NCBI RefSeq assembly: GCF_949628215.1
Contig: NC_134287.1
Span: 23,815,501-23,879,500 of the forward strand
From: Phalacrocorax aristotelis
Taxonomy: Eukaryota; Chordata; Aves; Suliformes; Phalacrocoracidae
Direction: 5' to 3'
Length of the DNA: 64,000 nucleotides
Part shown: positions 22,385 to 35,187 of the stretch, piece by piece
How the letters are laid out: each line of letters opens with the position of its first letter
How positions within the stretch are numbered: position 1 is the first letter of the stretch
Made by a program: the position numbers and the translations under genes
Notes under the pieces: model-generated
Database searches by the model: none
Told to the model about the DNA's origin: nothing
The model's input: only the letters and a program-made list of their open reading frames with translations

Positions 22385-23171
22385 AGGGGGGCGGCCCCCC
22401 GGGCCCCAGCCCCTCCCTCCTCTGCCCGCTCCCGTCGCAGACGGCTCGGTATGTGTCACGAGCGGCAGCCGCGTTCAGCAGCTCTCGGAGGGCGCGCGGC
22501 TCTGCCCGGCCGTGACCGGGGCCCGCAGGGGTTTCCCGCTCGCTCCGAGAAGGCGCTGGCCCCGAGCCGGCGCGTCCCGCCCCGCCCGGCCCTCGGCGCC
22601 CTCGCGAGCTGAGCGCGGCCCGGCCAGCAGGGGGCGCTGGCGCTCACCGGCTGGGCGCGGTGGCGGGGCCGGTGGGGGCCGTTCCTTCCGGCCGCCCTTT
22701 AAGGGCCGCCCCGCGGGGCTCGGGCTTCCGGTGGCGCGTGCGCGGCGCGTCGGAGCGGGGGCGGGAGCGGTGCGTGTGGAGGCCGAAGGGCCGGTGCGTG
22801 TGGCGGCCGGGTCGCGAGGCGTCCCTGTGCGGTGCCGGGGCCCCTCTGCGGCCCGGCGTGGGAAGCCCGCGGCCGGCGGAGCCTGCTCGGAGCTGGGCGG
22901 GGAGCGCCGCGGCGGTCCGGCCGCCGGCAGCCATCCCCTGCGGTGGCCGGCAGCCCCTCGGGACGCCTGGAGGCCTGGCGGTGCCCGAGCCTCGCCTGCG
23001 GCAGCCGCCTGAGAGAGCAGCGCGGCCGTGTCCGGGGGCCGGAGAGCGCTGGTGGGTGAGTTTGGGCAGCGGGGGGCGGGTGTGTGTCTCCGGGCGGGGC
23101 CGGGGGGCTCCGTGCCCCGCAGAGGAGCCCCGGTCGGGCATCGTTCGCTTCCGAACAATGCAGGTCTGTCC
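22385..23171 (+). promoter_or_regulatory. CpG-island promoter, copy 2
   Basis: Counterpart of the copy 1 island with the same ETS-, NRF1- and CTCF-like motifs. The candidate noncoding exon ends at the donor after 23055. Confidence 0.6.
22624..22637 (+). promoter_or_regulatory. CTCF-like site, copy 2
   Basis: Identical 14-mer CCAGCAGGGGGCGC, same orientation. Confidence 0.6.
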
Positions 23172-23622
23172 CTGGTTATTTTCTGTGTACAGTGTTTCGG
23201 GCCACCTGAAAGCCTTTGGCCGGGTAGGTTTGGTGCGGGGCGATGGCAGGTGTGGACCCTGAAAGATCTCGGGTGGGGGGCGTGGGAGGTATTTCTTGCC
23301 TTAAAACTCTGAGCCCACCTCGTGTGTCATGTCGTGTTATCATGTCGTGAGTCTCGTGACTGTGGCAAATGGCTGAGTCGGGCGTTTTCTGATAACTACT
23401 GAACGTGTGCGTGTGTAGGCACGGGGAGATTTGTGCAGGGTGACGGAGCCCCTTGTGCTTCTGTGCTAATGTCTACCTGTTCTAGACCTCCAGTGTTGGA
23501 AAGCCTTTGTTTAGTGCCTAGTTGTGGCTGCGTAACTGCTGTTGCACCTGCAGCTGTGCTCGCAGGGATGCTGGGTGGCTCCGCATCAAACCGGCCGCCG
23601 GGCGGCCGGGTTGTGCCGCAGA

Positions 23623-23698
23623 GCATGCCGGGAGCTGTAGTCCTTGCGGCTGCCGGGCGGCCGGGTTGTGCCGCAGAGCATGCCGGGAGCTGTATTCC
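23623..23698 (-). promoter_or_regulatory. ZNF143/THAP11-like motif pair, copy 2
   Basis: Same duplicated motif pair at 23623-23643 and 23678-23698. Confidence 0.65.
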
Positions 23699-23739
23699 TG
23701 GCGCAGTGGCTGCCGGCCCTGTCACGTGGTTCGCCGGGC

Positions 23740-24725
23740 ATGGCGGGAGGCGCGGTCTTCCGGCGCTCGGGTGCCGGGCGGCCGTGGCGCGTACGGTACG
23801 CGAGGTGTATTTTTGGGGTTGGATTCGTGTTGATTACTGGGGGCTTGCGGGTGCGGCCGCTTCCCGAGAAGCGGTGAGTTCCCCGGGAGCTGACAGAAGG
23901 GAAGAGGGAAAGGAGGAGGACGATGACCTTTTCCCCGTGCCCAGGGCGCAGATGATGGCCGCCTCCCCGGCCCACCGGAGGTCCCGCTCAGCCTCCCCTG
24001 GCCCCCCTTGCCCCGTGCGCCTGCCCCCAGCTCCGGCACCTCCCTATAAGCGTGCTGCATAGCCTTAGGCCGCCCCCAGGCCCTGTCGTGAAGGCAGCAA
24101 GCCGTCCCTCAAGCGCACTGGATTCCCCCTTGGCGCAGGGGCCCTTAGCAGTAGCGTGGGGAGGGAGCGGTGTGTCCAGAAGCCCCTGCGGAAGGAGAGG
24201 CTTTGGCCAGGGTCGATCGACGGTAATGACGGTCGCTGTTTCTTCTTTCCCTCTCCCAGAGACCGTGCTGAGGACGTGGTTGTCTGTCCTTCCCCCGGGG
24301 ATGCCGTTGCCTGTGGCCGTCTCAGGCTCGCGTGGCTTCTCTCTGCCCGTCCTCGCCGTCCTCGCAGCGCAGGGCCGAAAAGGGATAGACAAAGCCCTTC
24401 CCGGCTGCGGACAGGAGCTGCCTCAGCTGAAGCTGGAGACGCCAACGAAAGGTAAAGAAGAAGAAACTGAAGGTGCTCTGGCTGCCAGCTGCCTTCCTGC
24501 CGCAGGCAAGAGAGAGCCTGTCCATGCAGGTGGGGGAGGAAGGATCCCCCTTCATAGCCCGCAGCGGGCCAGGCCACCAACGTGCACCGTAGGGTCTGTA
24601 CGCGTAACCCGGAGTTGGGTACGGGCGTGTAGTGCACGAGCGAGCTAGGCTACGTGCCTAGGAAGCCTCATCTGGTAAGAGCTGTAAGACACCCACGTAT
24701 TCTCTTCAGGTGGAGGACGGCCTAG
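23740..24725 (+). CDS. Candidate three-exon small protein gene, copy 2
   Basis: Same model shifted by 13837: exons 23740-23873, 24260-24451 and 24710-24725. The only coding difference I see from copy 1 is GGC to GGA in exon 1, synonymous for glycine. Splice signals are intact. Product unidentified. Confidence 0.35.
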
Positions 24726-24836
24726 AGTCTGGAGCTGCAGAAGAGGCAGGGAGGAGAGGAGGGGAAAGAAGCATCTGAACGGCTAAATTGTGCCAGCAGC
24801 GCTGAGAGCGAGAGTCGCGGTGAGTCCTGGGCCACT

Positions 24837-25166
24837 GGGGCCCCGTTGCCTCTCTTGTGCGTCCTGGGCCCTCCCTGTCTCTCCCCCGGCCCCCTCTCTT
24901 TCCTTACCTGCTGCAAAATTTACTTTTTTTTTTTGCGCCCCCCCCCCCCCCCGCACCTTCTTTCTCCATCTCGCTCTGAGTGGCTCCCTGCCTCCCCGTC
25001 TTTTCAGTCCTCCCTCTCTCTGTCCTGTAGCCTGTGGCTCCTTTTTCTTTCTCCGCCTCTCTCTGCCTGGCTCTGGCTCCGTTTTTTTTTTTTTTTATTC
25101 CTCCTGCTCTGTCCTGTAGCCTGTCGGTGTTTTGTTGTTCTCTGGCTCTCTTGATCTGACTCCCTG
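24837..25166. repeat. Pyrimidine-rich repeat, left part, copy 2
   Basis: Counterpart of 11000-11323 with a longer poly-C tract (about 24937-24952). Confidence 0.75.
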
Positions 25167-25729
25167 TGTTACCGAAAAACGCGTTAAAATCGGAAACGAC
25201 TCCTCAACACCAATTTAGTATTAAAGAGCAGGCATTCTTTATTCGCGGCGCCGGATGCACGGGGGATCGCTCCTCCTGGTGTGCATACCTCACGCACCTT
25301 TCCCGTACAATTTGTAGATCAATGTTTTACGTATTCATACATATTCATTATTGTCCTGTCTGCTGATTGGTACAAACTTGCTCGTTCCGTATGTAAATCG
25401 CTGCGCAGGCTCGGTTGTCCTCTTCCGTTGTTCTCTTCTGTTACTTGGGTCGGTGGTGGTCTGTGAGTCGGTGGTCGCGATCTCCCCCTGCCGGAATTAC
25501 CTTTTAGCTTCTCGGCTCTTACTCTTGGCAGTCTTGGCTAGTTTTCTCAGTCCGCTAAGCGAAACAGCGTTTTTTCATCCTTTTCTGACAGAAGCACGTT
25601 GTCTGTTGTTCTGTTCGCATTAATGATCGCCTACGGACTAAAATGCAGATCGACAGATACGCTGATTGGTACGCTCCATGTTCCCGTAATGGAACACCGT
25701 CTCTGGTTGATTTCATCACTTTGGTTACA
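25167..25729 (-). mobile_element. 3' LTR of provirus copy 2
   Basis: 563 bp, TG...CA ends. It shares GTGTGCATACC with copy 3 where copy 1 has GCGTGCGTACC. Confidence 0.92.
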
Positions 25730-25803
25730 TTTCCCCTGTTTGGAAGTTCTGAAATAATAATTTTCTCAATACTTCCATCCTAGATCAATAATATTCCACT
25801 ATG

Positions 25804-28800
25804 TCAGTTTAGTGTTTGCTTCATGTTCTGAAATTTTTCACTTGATTGTGGTCTCCAGGGTGTATGCAGGTCCCATTTTCTACCCAAAATTTTATTAATT
25901 TGTTGAAGTACCTCTGCAAAAAAATGTGGTGCTCTATCAGAGGACATTCCCGTTGGCACTCTAAATCTTGGTATTATTTCCTTCAGCAACGTCTTAACTA
26001 CTACTCTAGCTTTGTCGGTGCAGCACGAGAAAGCTGCTGGCCATCTAGAAAATTTGTCAATCAGCACTGACAAATACTGCTATATCTATTTTGTCTGGGT
26101 AACTCAGAGAACTTAATTTGCTAATAATTTCCGGGAGCATTTTTTGTTTTGTTACTCCTAAAGGTTGTTTCCTTTGGTTCAGGGGATTATTTCTAGGACA
26201 GATTGGACACTTAGCTACTATGGGTTTAACTATTCTTGTCGTGCCTACACACGCTACAGATGTTTTTAAACTCAAAACCGTAGCGCCTACAGCCTAATGT
26301 GTTTGCTCATGGTTTTCTTTTGCAAGTTCTGTCATAACTTGTGGGGTGGTTGTTGTTATTACTTGTTTTTCTGGTGTTACCTACCATCTCTCTGTGTTTT
26401 GTGATGCTTCCAATTGTTCTGCTAATTGCTCATCCAATTTATTATATCTCGGTTTCAACTTTGGAATTCTGATCTGTTTTACTGGTACTAGTGCAAGGAT
26501 ACCTTGCTCTGCAGTCCTCTTTGCAGCTTTATCGGTCAGTCGTTTGCTTATGTTTACAGCCGTCTGGCCAAATTGATGAGCTTTGCAACGCTTTACCGCC
26601 ACTTCTTTTGGTTTCTGCACGTCTTCCGGAAGTTGGAGAATTTCTTCTTTATGCTGTATTGATGATTCTTGGGCTGATGGCAGTCCTTTCTCCTTCCCAA
26701 TAGCTCCATGATCGTGGATCACACCAAATGCACGTTTGGAATCAGTCTAGATATTTATCCTTTGTCCTTCTGCCATTCGCAGAGCTCGCTTCAATGCTAC
26801 CAATACTGCTTTCTGTGCTGAGGTGTTTGCAGGCAGCACCCCTGACTCCGTTCCCTCGGCGGCGATAACGACAGCATATCCGGCCATTCGCTTCTCTTCT
26901 CGCCCAGAGCTTCTTCCATCTGTAAACAACTCCAGATCAGGATTTTCCCAGAGGTTTGTGTCTCAGGTCTGGTCTGCTGGAATAGACTTGTTCAATAGTT
27001 AGCAAGCGATCGTGTTCTAAATTGTCCGTAAGGTTTTCTGTTGTTAAAAACATAGCAGGATTCAGTATAGCAGTAGTCTTCGATTCCACATCGTCTTGTT
27101 CTAACAGAACAACTTGATATTTCAACATTCTGCTAAGGGATAGCCAACGACCCCCCTTTTGTTCTAAAACAGTCACCGCTATGTGCGGGACATATACTGT
27201 CATCTTCTGTCCCATTGTTAACTTTGGGGCTTCCCGGATCGGCAGCGCTGTTGTTGCTACTGCCCGTAAACACCTAGGCCATCTTTTACTCGCGTGGTCA
27301 GGTTGTTTGGAGAAGTAGCCCACAGGTCTCTTCCAGGTTCCCAGTCGCTGTGTCAGCACTCCAAGGGCTAAATGTTGTCTTTCGTGGACAAACAACTGAA
27401 AAGGTTTAGCGAAATCAGGTAGGCCTAATGCAGGGGCCATCATCGAGGCTCTTTTCAGTTCTTTGAATGCCGTTTGGCATCCGGGCGTCCAGGTTAAATA
27501 TTTATCCTTTTGAGTCTTTCAATGCCTCAAATAATGGTTTTACATACAGTCTATAGTTCAGAATCCAGAGCTGATGCTATTTCATTGTTTTCAGAAAAGC
27601 TCTCAGTTCCTTCGGGCTGCTAGGTTCGGGAATTTGACAAATAGTTTCTTTCTTTTCACTTTCTAATTGTCTTTGTCTTTGAGATATTTCAAATCCTAAA
27701 TAAATGGCTGCTTCTTTTCCTATTTGGGTTTTGTTTCTGGAAACTCCGCATCTTCCTTGGCCCAGAAAATTTAAAAATTTCAAAACATTTTTCTTTACTT
27801 TGTGCCGCTATCAGAATGTCATCCGCATTCTGTAACAAGATGCCTCTCCCTGGGTTCTGTTTTTTCTATATCTCTAATTTTTTTTTGCCAGCTGAGTCTC
27901 AAGTATCGTAGGACTATTTTTAAATCCTTGTGGAAGTACGGTCCATGGTAGCTGTGTCTTTCATTCTGTGGTGGGGCTTTCCCATTGCAAAGCAAATAGG
28001 CTTTGACTTTTTATGCCTGGAGGTATGCAAAAGAAGGCGTCCTTCAAATCTAGTACAGTAAACCATTTATGCTCCTCCTTTAAAAGAGGTCAGTAAAGTG
28101 TATGGATTAGCTACTACCGGATGTATATCTTGGACCACCTGATTTATAGCCCTTAAATCGTGAACTAGCTAATACTCTTTGCCTCTAGATTTCTTTACTG
28201 GCGACACAGGAGTACTATATTCTGATTCACATTCCACTAAAAGCTCATATTCTGAAAAATTTTATAATTAACTTCTGTAATCCTTTTCGAGCCTCTCGCT
28301 TAATAGGGTATTGTTTTTGTCTTACGGGCTTGGCTCCAGGCTTTAAGGTTACTTTTACCGGCTCTGCCCACTTAGATCGCTCCGGAGCTCCGCTGGCTCA
28401 AACCAAAGGAATTACTACGTTTTCCACTTCCTCGGGAACCCGTTCCTCCCTGGAGGAATCCTGTAACATAAACGCTCTCGCCTCTGTGGCTTTTGATTCT
28501 GGTATTAGTGATTTAATCTCTCCATCTTTAAAAGTTACTTGAGCATCTAATTGACCTAATAGATCTCGTCATAACAGAGGCAGTGGACATTCAGGCATAT
28601 TCAGAAACTGGTGAGTTGCCCATTGCTTCTCCAATTTAAACTTTAATGGCTCTGAGAGGGGCTAATTTTTCTTTGCCCTGTTGCGCTAGCAACATCTACT
28701 GATTTATGATCAAATTTCTCTTCACGTGTATTCAATACCAAATAAGTGGCTCCCGTATCTACCAAAAATTCTATTTCTTCATTCCGTAGCTTCAGTGTAA

Positions 28801-28840
28801 CCAGGTGTTCAGCTAGGGTTGATTCCCCGGTCTCCTTCAT
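25804..28840 (-). pseudogene. pro-pol remnant, provirus copy 2
   Basis: Same order and breaks as copy 1: protease 28643-28840, RT thumb 27577-27783, connection 26937-27443, RNase H 26747-26929 and 26381-26722, integrase 26057-26275 and 25804-26073. The altered NADD RT box is shared. Confidence 0.85.
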
Positions 28841-28859
28841 GCCAAGCTACTTCAAGCAT

Positions 28860-29790
28860 TTAACCCAGATCTCTGGATTCAGGTTGTTCTAGTTTCTGAA
28901 GGTTGTTTTCTCTCCCCCCGCCCCCATCTGGGGCTGATTGTCTTATGAATATAGAGACCAGCTGAATTGCTTTTTCTGGTTTTTCTGGGTTCAAATGAGT
29001 ATATTTTCTGGTGGTCACCTTCAGTCTTTCCATAAAGGCTGAAGGGGACTCACTTAATTCTTGTCTCACTTCATAAATTTTGACCAATTTATTGCTTTTG
29101 GCATTGCTTGTCTTACTCCAAATAAAATCTCTCTCTGACATCTAGTCAACATTCCCCTGGGTCCTGGCTGATTAGGGTCCCACTCGGGATTTGTAGATGG
29201 AAAATTCTTATTCATTGTTCTCTGTAAATTCCCGTTAGCATGTGCTCCCTGCACCTGCCTTCTGGCTGTATTCCATACTATTTTCTTGTCAGTTTCATCA
29301 AGCGAAGTATCCAGTATCACAAGTAGAGCAACACTCTTTCAAGTTCTCACCACGTTTTCCTCTTTTCAGAAACATTGCCGTAGAATCTTGTGGACATACC
29401 TCACGCTGTTTCTGCTGCTCGGGATGATTCCACGGTGTAAAGAACAAATCAACATATGCCACTTCTTCCCATTTGCCTTCCCTTTTTACAAAACAACATT
29501 AATTGCAAGATGGTACGATATTGCAATGTCTCGTGTTCTGGCCATTTGTGCCCACCTTCCAATTGATACGTTGGCCACCAATGATTGCAATATTCAATTA
29601 ATGGTTTCCGAGTTAGTGGGTCACCGCCCCCGACGTCTTTCCAGTGCTTCAAAATACATCGCAAAGGTGTTCTCTGTGGGATAGGTTTCCTACTCAGTAA
29701 TGCTCCCGTCTCCCAGTCGACTAGTAGTTGAGATAGTGCACTATCACAACTACTAGTCAGAGGGACTCCAACCCCCGTTAGAGGTCTCAC
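28860..29790 (-). pseudogene. gag remnant, provirus copy 2
   Basis: Same three matrix/capsid fragments and breaks as copy 1 (29449-29790, 29066-29320, 28860-29141). Confidence 0.75.
29719..29758. other. 40-bp near-perfect palindrome, provirus copy 2
   Basis: Identical to the copy 1 palindrome, one mismatch. Confidence 0.85.
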
Positions 29791-30190
29791 TGGAAATCTG
29801 CCACTGGGATCTGTAGCCCCCTGCTAGATATCCCTGGAGACTTCAACCCCCTGTTGAAGACTCCCCTACCCTCGGGTCCCGCTCCACAGGCTTTCGCCTA
29901 GCAGAGACTTACCAACCGAGGCACCTCTTGGCCCCGACCCTGCGTGGCTTTCGCCGCGCCTTACGGGCAGGCCTGTGGGACTCAAACCCGCTATCCTATC
30001 CTATGTGGGAAACTAACCCCACGTATTATTCTACCTAAGTTTCTTCTTCAAAGAATGCCTTGTTTACCTCAATCCAGGGGATCTTGCTCAGAATTCTCTG
30101 GCCCGGGGATCGGAAGCTCTCCCGGAGAATTCCTCGGGGCCGGCTGCAGGTCCCACGATCCCACGGATCCGTCGAGATTCAAAAGCAGGT

Positions 30191-30207
30191 TCCCACCTGG
30201 GGTGCCA
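30191..30207 (-). other. Candidate primer-binding site, provirus copy 2
   Basis: TGGCACCCCAGGTGGGA, identical to copy 1. Confidence 0.6.
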
Positions 30208-30211
30208 AAAC

Positions 30212-30789
30212 TGTTACCGAAAAACGCGTTAAAATCGGAAACGACTCCTCAACACCAATTTAGTATTAAAGAGCAGGCATTCTATATTCACGGCGCCGGA
30301 TGCACGGGGGATCGCTCCTCCTGGCGTGCGTACCTCACGCACCTTTCCTGTACAATTTGTAGATGAAAATTTTACATACTCATACATAGTCATTATTGTC
30401 TTGTCTAGCGATGGGTACAAACTTGCTCGTTCCGTATGTCAATCACTGCGCAGGCTCGGTTGTCCTCTTCCGTTGTTCTCTTCTGAGTAGGTGGTGTTAC
30501 TTGGGTCGGTGGTGGTCTGTGAGTCGGTGGTCGCGATCTCCCCCTGCCGGAATTACCTTTTAGCTTCTCGGCTCTTACTCTTGGCAGTCTTGGCTAGTTT
30601 TCTCAGTCCGCTAAGCGAAACCGCGTTTTGTCATCCTTTTCTGACAGAAGCACGTTGTCTGTTGTTCTGCTGACATTAACGATCGCCTAGGCACTAAAAT
30701 GCAGATCGACAGGTGCGCTGATTGGTACGCTCCATGTTCCCGTAATGGAACACCGTCTCTGGTTGGTTGATTTCATCGCTTTGGTTACA
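30212..30789 (-). mobile_element. 5' LTR of provirus copy 2
   Basis: 578 bp, TG...CA ends. The poly(A) signal is altered as in copy 1. Confidence 0.92.
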
Positions 30790-31943
30790 CCTGTTCCTGT
30801 TGTTCAGTTTCTTCTTTTTTGGCTTTGTGTGATTCTCTCTGTGATTCTGTTTTTCTCTGCCTCGCTTTTCCCAGCTCCCCGTCCCTCACTTTTAATGCCC
30901 GTTATCCTTCACCAGCACACTCTCCCTTGGTTCCCATCCTCGTTTCTGAATTCCTCCTGCTTTGCCACGTAGCCCGTGACTTTTTTCTTAATCTCTCTCT
31001 GTCTGCCTCAACGCTCCCCCCGTGCTTTTTAATTCGTCTTCTCTGCTCTGTACCCTGCTACTGTTCTTGCCTTTCTGAGTTCTTCTCTGTCCAGCTCCCT
31101 TTCCCTATTCATGAATTCCTGTTCTTCCTGCAGCCACCGCTGTTCCCTGTGACCTCCATCTCTCTCTGTCCAGCTCCCTGTCCCTAGGTTTTAATTCCTG
31201 CCTCTGCCCGCTGTAGCCTGTCTAGATGTTTCTCTCGGCCTCTCTCTCTGTCCGGCTCCCTCTCTCTGTGTTCTAATTCCACGTTCTCTGTCACGTGGAC
31301 CCGTGCTATTTGTTTGTCCTCATCTCTCTCTGTCCAGCTCCTTGCTGCGATGTTTTATTTCCTCATTTCCTCCCTCTCTGTCTTTGTAGCCCATTGCTGT
31401 TGGTTTGTTTTTTTCTTTTTTTTCACTTGTTTCTTCATGTGTCTCTGTCTGCCTCCCAGTCCCTGATCTTTAATTCCTCCTTCCCTGTAGGCCGCTGTTC
31501 CTTTTTTCCATTCTACATTGTGTTCTCTTTGGTCTCGTGTTCTTATTCATTGATTCCCTCCTCGCTGCCCTGTGGCTTGTCCCCATTTTATTGTTGCTTC
31601 TCTCTCCCTCTCTCTGGCTTCTTGCCCCTGTTTTTAAAATTCCTCCCTCTCTTCTCTCTTCCCTGTAGGCCGTGTGATCTTTAGCCTTTCTCCATGTCTT
31701 TCTGCCCATCTCTCTGTGTCTATTCATTAATTCTTCCCTCTCTGCCCTGTAGCCTGTAGCTTCTGTCCTTTCTCCATCTTGCTGTCCCTGGCTCCCGCGT
31801 GACCCTATGCTAGAATTGTTTCTCTCTTCTCTCCGTACGCATTGCGATTCCTTTTGCTCTCTGTCTCCCTTTGGTTTTTTTCTTTTTTTTTTTTTCTGGC
31901 TCCCTGTCCCTAATTCTTAATTCTCTGCCTTCTCGTGCCCCAT
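30790..31943. repeat. Pyrimidine-rich repeat, right part, copy 2
   Basis: Counterpart of 16947-18100. Confidence 0.75.
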
Positions 31944-32079
31944 GGTTTGTTCTGTGGGGTTCTCTCGCGGTTCCCTCGCAGTTCCCTCCAGTCCATACTG
32001 GGCTATATTGGTCTGTCCTGGCTTCCTCCCACTTCTTTCCCAGTGCCTCACAGTAGGTCCCGGTTCCGTCCATGGGATG
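31944..32079. repeat. Minisatellite-derived tail of unit copy 2
   Basis: Counterpart of 18101-18260 with one copy of the TCCATACTGGGCTATATTGG element. Confidence 0.7.
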
Positions 32080-32353
32080 AACTGTGAGGGAACTGTGAGG
32101 GAACTGTGAGGGAACTGTGAGGGAACTGTGAGGGAACTGTGAGGGAACTGTGAGGGAACTGTGAGGGAACTGTGAGGGAACTGTGAGGGAACTGTGAGGG
32201 AACTGTGAGGGAACTGTGAGGGAACTGTGAGGGAACTGTGAGGGAACTGTGAGGGAACTGTGAGGGAACTGTGAGGGAACTGTGAGGGAACTGTGAGGGA
32301 ACTGTGAGGGAACTGTGAGGGAACTGTGAGGGAACTGTGAGGGAACTGTGAGG
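32080..32353. repeat. 11-bp tandem array, about 25 copies (GAGGGAACTGT)
   Basis: 274 bp = 24 x 11 + 10, perfect. The unit differs from the 18261 array by one base (G for C). Confidence 0.97.
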
Positions 32354-33181
32354 AGGGGGGGCGGCCCCCCGGGCCCCAGCCCCTCCCCCCCGCCTGGGGC
32401 CAGGCCCCGCGGCCGCCGGCCCCTTCCTCCTCTGCCCGCTCCCGTCGCAGACGGCTCGGTATGTGTCACGAGCGGCAGCCCCGTTCAGCAGCTCTCGGAG
32501 GGCGCGCGGCTCTGCCCGGCCGTGACCGGGGCCCGCAGGGGTTTCCCGCTCGCTCCGAGAAGGCGCTGGCCCCGAGCCGGCGCGTCCCGCCCCGCCCGGC
32601 CCTCGGCGCCCTCGCGAGCTGAGCGCGGCCCGGCCAGCAGGGGGCGCTGGCGCTCACCGGCTGGGCGCGGTGGCGGGGCCGGTGGGGGCCGTTCCTTCCG
32701 GCCGCCCTTTAAGGGCCGCCCCGCGGGGCTCGGGCTTCCGGTGGCGCGTGCGCGGCGCGTCGGAGCGGGGGCGGGAGCGGTGCGTGTGGAGGCCGAAGGG
32801 CCGGTGCGTGTGGCGGCCGGGTCGCGAGGCGTCCCTGTGCGGTGCCGGGGCCCCTCTGCGGCCCGGCGTGGGAAGCCCGCGGCCGGCGGAGCCTGCTCGG
32901 AGCTGGGCGGGGAGCGCCGCGGCGGTCCGGCCGCCGGCAGCCATCCCCTGCGGTGGCCGGCAGCCCCTCGGGACGCCTGGAGGCCTGGCGGTGCCCGAGC
33001 CTCGCCTGCGGCAGCCGCCTGAGAGAGCAGCGCGGCCGTGTCCGGGGGCCGGAGAGCGCTGGTGGGTGAGTTCGGGCAGCGGGGGGCGGGTGTGTGTCTC
33101 CGGGCGGGGCCGGGGGGCTCCGTGCCCCGCAGAGGAGCCCCGGTCGGGCATCGTTCGCTTCCGAACAATGCAGGTCTGTCC
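32354..33181 (+). promoter_or_regulatory. CpG-island promoter, copy 3
   Basis: Counterpart of the copy 1 island. The donor follows 33065 and the next bases read GTTCGGG instead of GTTTGGG. Confidence 0.6.
32634..32647 (+). promoter_or_regulatory. CTCF-like site, copy 3
   Basis: Identical 14-mer CCAGCAGGGGGCGC, same orientation. Confidence 0.6.
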
Positions 33182-33635
33182 CTGGTTATTTTCTGTGTAC
33201 AGTGTTTCGGGCCACCTGAAAGCCTTTGGCCGGGTAGGTTTGTGCGGGGCGATGGCAGGTGTGGACCCTGAAAGATCTCGGGTGGGGGGCGTGGGAGGTA
33301 TTTCTTGCCTTAAAACTCTGAGCCCACCTCGTGTGTCATGTCGTGTTATCATGTCGTGAGTCTCGTGACTGTGGCAAATGGCTGAGTCGGGCGTTTTCTG
33401 ATAACTAACTTCTGAACGTGTGCGTGTGTAGGCACGGGGAGATTTGTGCAGGGTGACGGAGCCCCTTGTGCTTCTGTGCTAATGTCTACCTGTTCTAGAC
33501 CTCCAGTGTTGGAAAGCCTTTGTTTAGTGCCTAGTTGTGGCTGCGTAACTGCTGTTGCGCCTGCAGCTGTGCTCGCAGGGATGCTGGGTGGCTCCGCATC
33601 AAACCGGCCGCCGGGCGGCCGGGTTGTGCCGCAGA

Positions 33636-33711
33636 GCATGCCGGGAGCTGTAGTCCTTGCGGCTGCCGGGCGGCCGGGTTGTGCCGCAGAGCATGCCGGG
33701 AGCTGTATTCC
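33636..33711 (-). promoter_or_regulatory. ZNF143/THAP11-like motif pair, copy 3
   Basis: Same duplicated motif pair at 33636-33656 and 33691-33711. Confidence 0.65.
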
Positions 33712-33752
33712 TGGCGCAGTGGCTGCCGGCCCTGTCACGTGGTTCGCCGGGC

Positions 33753-34738
33753 ATGGCGGGAGGCGCGGTCTTCCGGCGCTCGGGTGCCGGGCGGCCGTGG
33801 CGCGTACGGTACGCGAGGTGTATTTTTGGGGTTGGCTTCGTGTTGATTACTGGGGGCTTGCGGGTGCGGCCGCTTCCCGAGAAGCGGTGAGTTCCCCGGG
33901 AGCTGACAGAAGGGAAGAGGGAAAGGAGGAGGACGATGACCTTTTCCCCGTGCCCAGGGCGCAGATGATGGCCGCCTCCCCGGCCCACCGGAGGTCCCGC
34001 TCAGCCTCCCCTGGCCCCCCTTGCCCCGTGCGCCTGCCCCCAGCTCCGGCACCTCCCTATAAGCGTGCTGCATAGCCTTAGGCCGCCCCCAGGCCCTGTC
34101 GTGAAGGCAGCAAGCCGTCCCTCAAGCGCACTGGATTCCCCCTTGGCGCAGGGGCCCTTAGCAGTAGCGTGGGGAGGGAGCGGTGTGTCCAGAAGCCCCT
34201 GCGGAAGGAGAGGCTTTGGCCAGGGTCGATCGACGGTAATGACGGTCGCTGTTTCTTCTTTCCCTCTCCCAGAGACCGTGCTGAGGACGTGGTTGTCTGT
34301 CCTTCCCCCGGGGATGCCGTTGCCTGTGGCCGTCTCAGGCTCGCGTGGCTTCTCTCTGCCCGTCCTCGCCGTCCTCGCAGCGCAGGGCCGAAAAGGGATA
34401 GACAAAGCCCTTCCCGGCTGCGGACAGGAGCTGCCTCAGCTGAAGCTGGAGACGCCAACGAAAGGTAAAGAAGAAGAAACTGAAGGTGCTCTGGCTGCCA
34501 GCTGCCTTCCTGCCGCAGGCAAGAGAGAGCCTGTCCATGCAGGTGGGGGAGGAAGGATCCCCCTTCATAGCCCGCAGCGGGCCAGGCCACCAACGTGCAC
34601 CGTAGGGTCTGTACGCGTAACCCGGAGTTGGGTACGGGCGTGTAGTGCACGAGCGAGCTAGGCTACGTGCCTAGGAAGCCTCATCTGGTAAGAGCTGTAA
34701 GACACCCACGTATTCTCTTCAGGTGGAGGACGGCCTAG
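33753..34738 (+). CDS. Candidate three-exon small protein gene, copy 3
   Basis: Same model: exons 33753-33886, 34273-34464 and 34723-34738. I see no difference from copy 1 in the proposed coding exons. Product unidentified. Confidence 0.35.
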
Positions 34739-34849
34739 AGTCTGGAGCTGCAGAAGAGGCAGGGAGGAGAGGAGGGGAAAGAAGCATCTGAACGGCTAAA
34801 TTGTGCCAGCAGCGCTGAGAGCGAGAGTCGCGGTGAGTCCTGGGCCACT

Positions 34850-35187
34850 GGGGCCCCGTTGCCTCTCTTGTGCGTCCTGGGCCCTCCCTGTCTCTCCCCC
34901 GGCCCCCTCTCTTTCCTTACCTGCTGCAAAATTTACTTTTTTTTTTTGCGCTCCCCCCCCCCCCCCCCCCGCACCTTCTTTCTCCATCTCGCTCTGAGTG
35001 GCTCCCTGCCTCCCTGTCTTTTCAGTCCTCCCTCTCTCTGTCCTGTAGCCTGTGGCTCCTTTTTCTTTCTCTGCCTCTCTCTGCCTGGCTCTGGCTCCGT
35101 TTTTTTTTTTTTTTTTAATTCCTCCTGCTCTGTCCTGTAGCCTGTCGGTGTTTTGTTGTTCTCTGGCTCTCTTGATCTGACTCCCTG
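34850..35187. repeat. Pyrimidine-rich repeat, left part, copy 3
   Basis: Counterpart of 11000-11323 with the longest poly-C tract of the four copies. Confidence 0.75.

Larger units (their letters stand above)
25167..30789 (-). mobile_element. Defective gammaretrovirus-like provirus, copy 2
   Basis: Same insertion as copy 1, carried along by the duplication: same flanks, same CCTG target duplication, same breaks, same env loss. Only scattered substitutions separate it from copy 1. Confidence 0.92.
22385..32079. repeat. Amplified unit, copy 2
   Basis: Same order as copy 1. It begins right after the 4.1-kb array. It lacks about 40 bp of the GC-rich start (the CGCCTGGGGCCAG segment), has a small deletion near 23397 (GATAACTACTGAACG), and has only one copy of the TCCATACTGGGCTATATTGG element near its right end, where copies 1 and 3 have two. 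Confidence 0.95.

Noticed and set aside
17627-22459. Minus-strand open frames of 1378-1610 codons
   Set aside because: They are created by the stop-free 11-bp array; the peptide is a perfect 11-residue cycle, identical in all frames.
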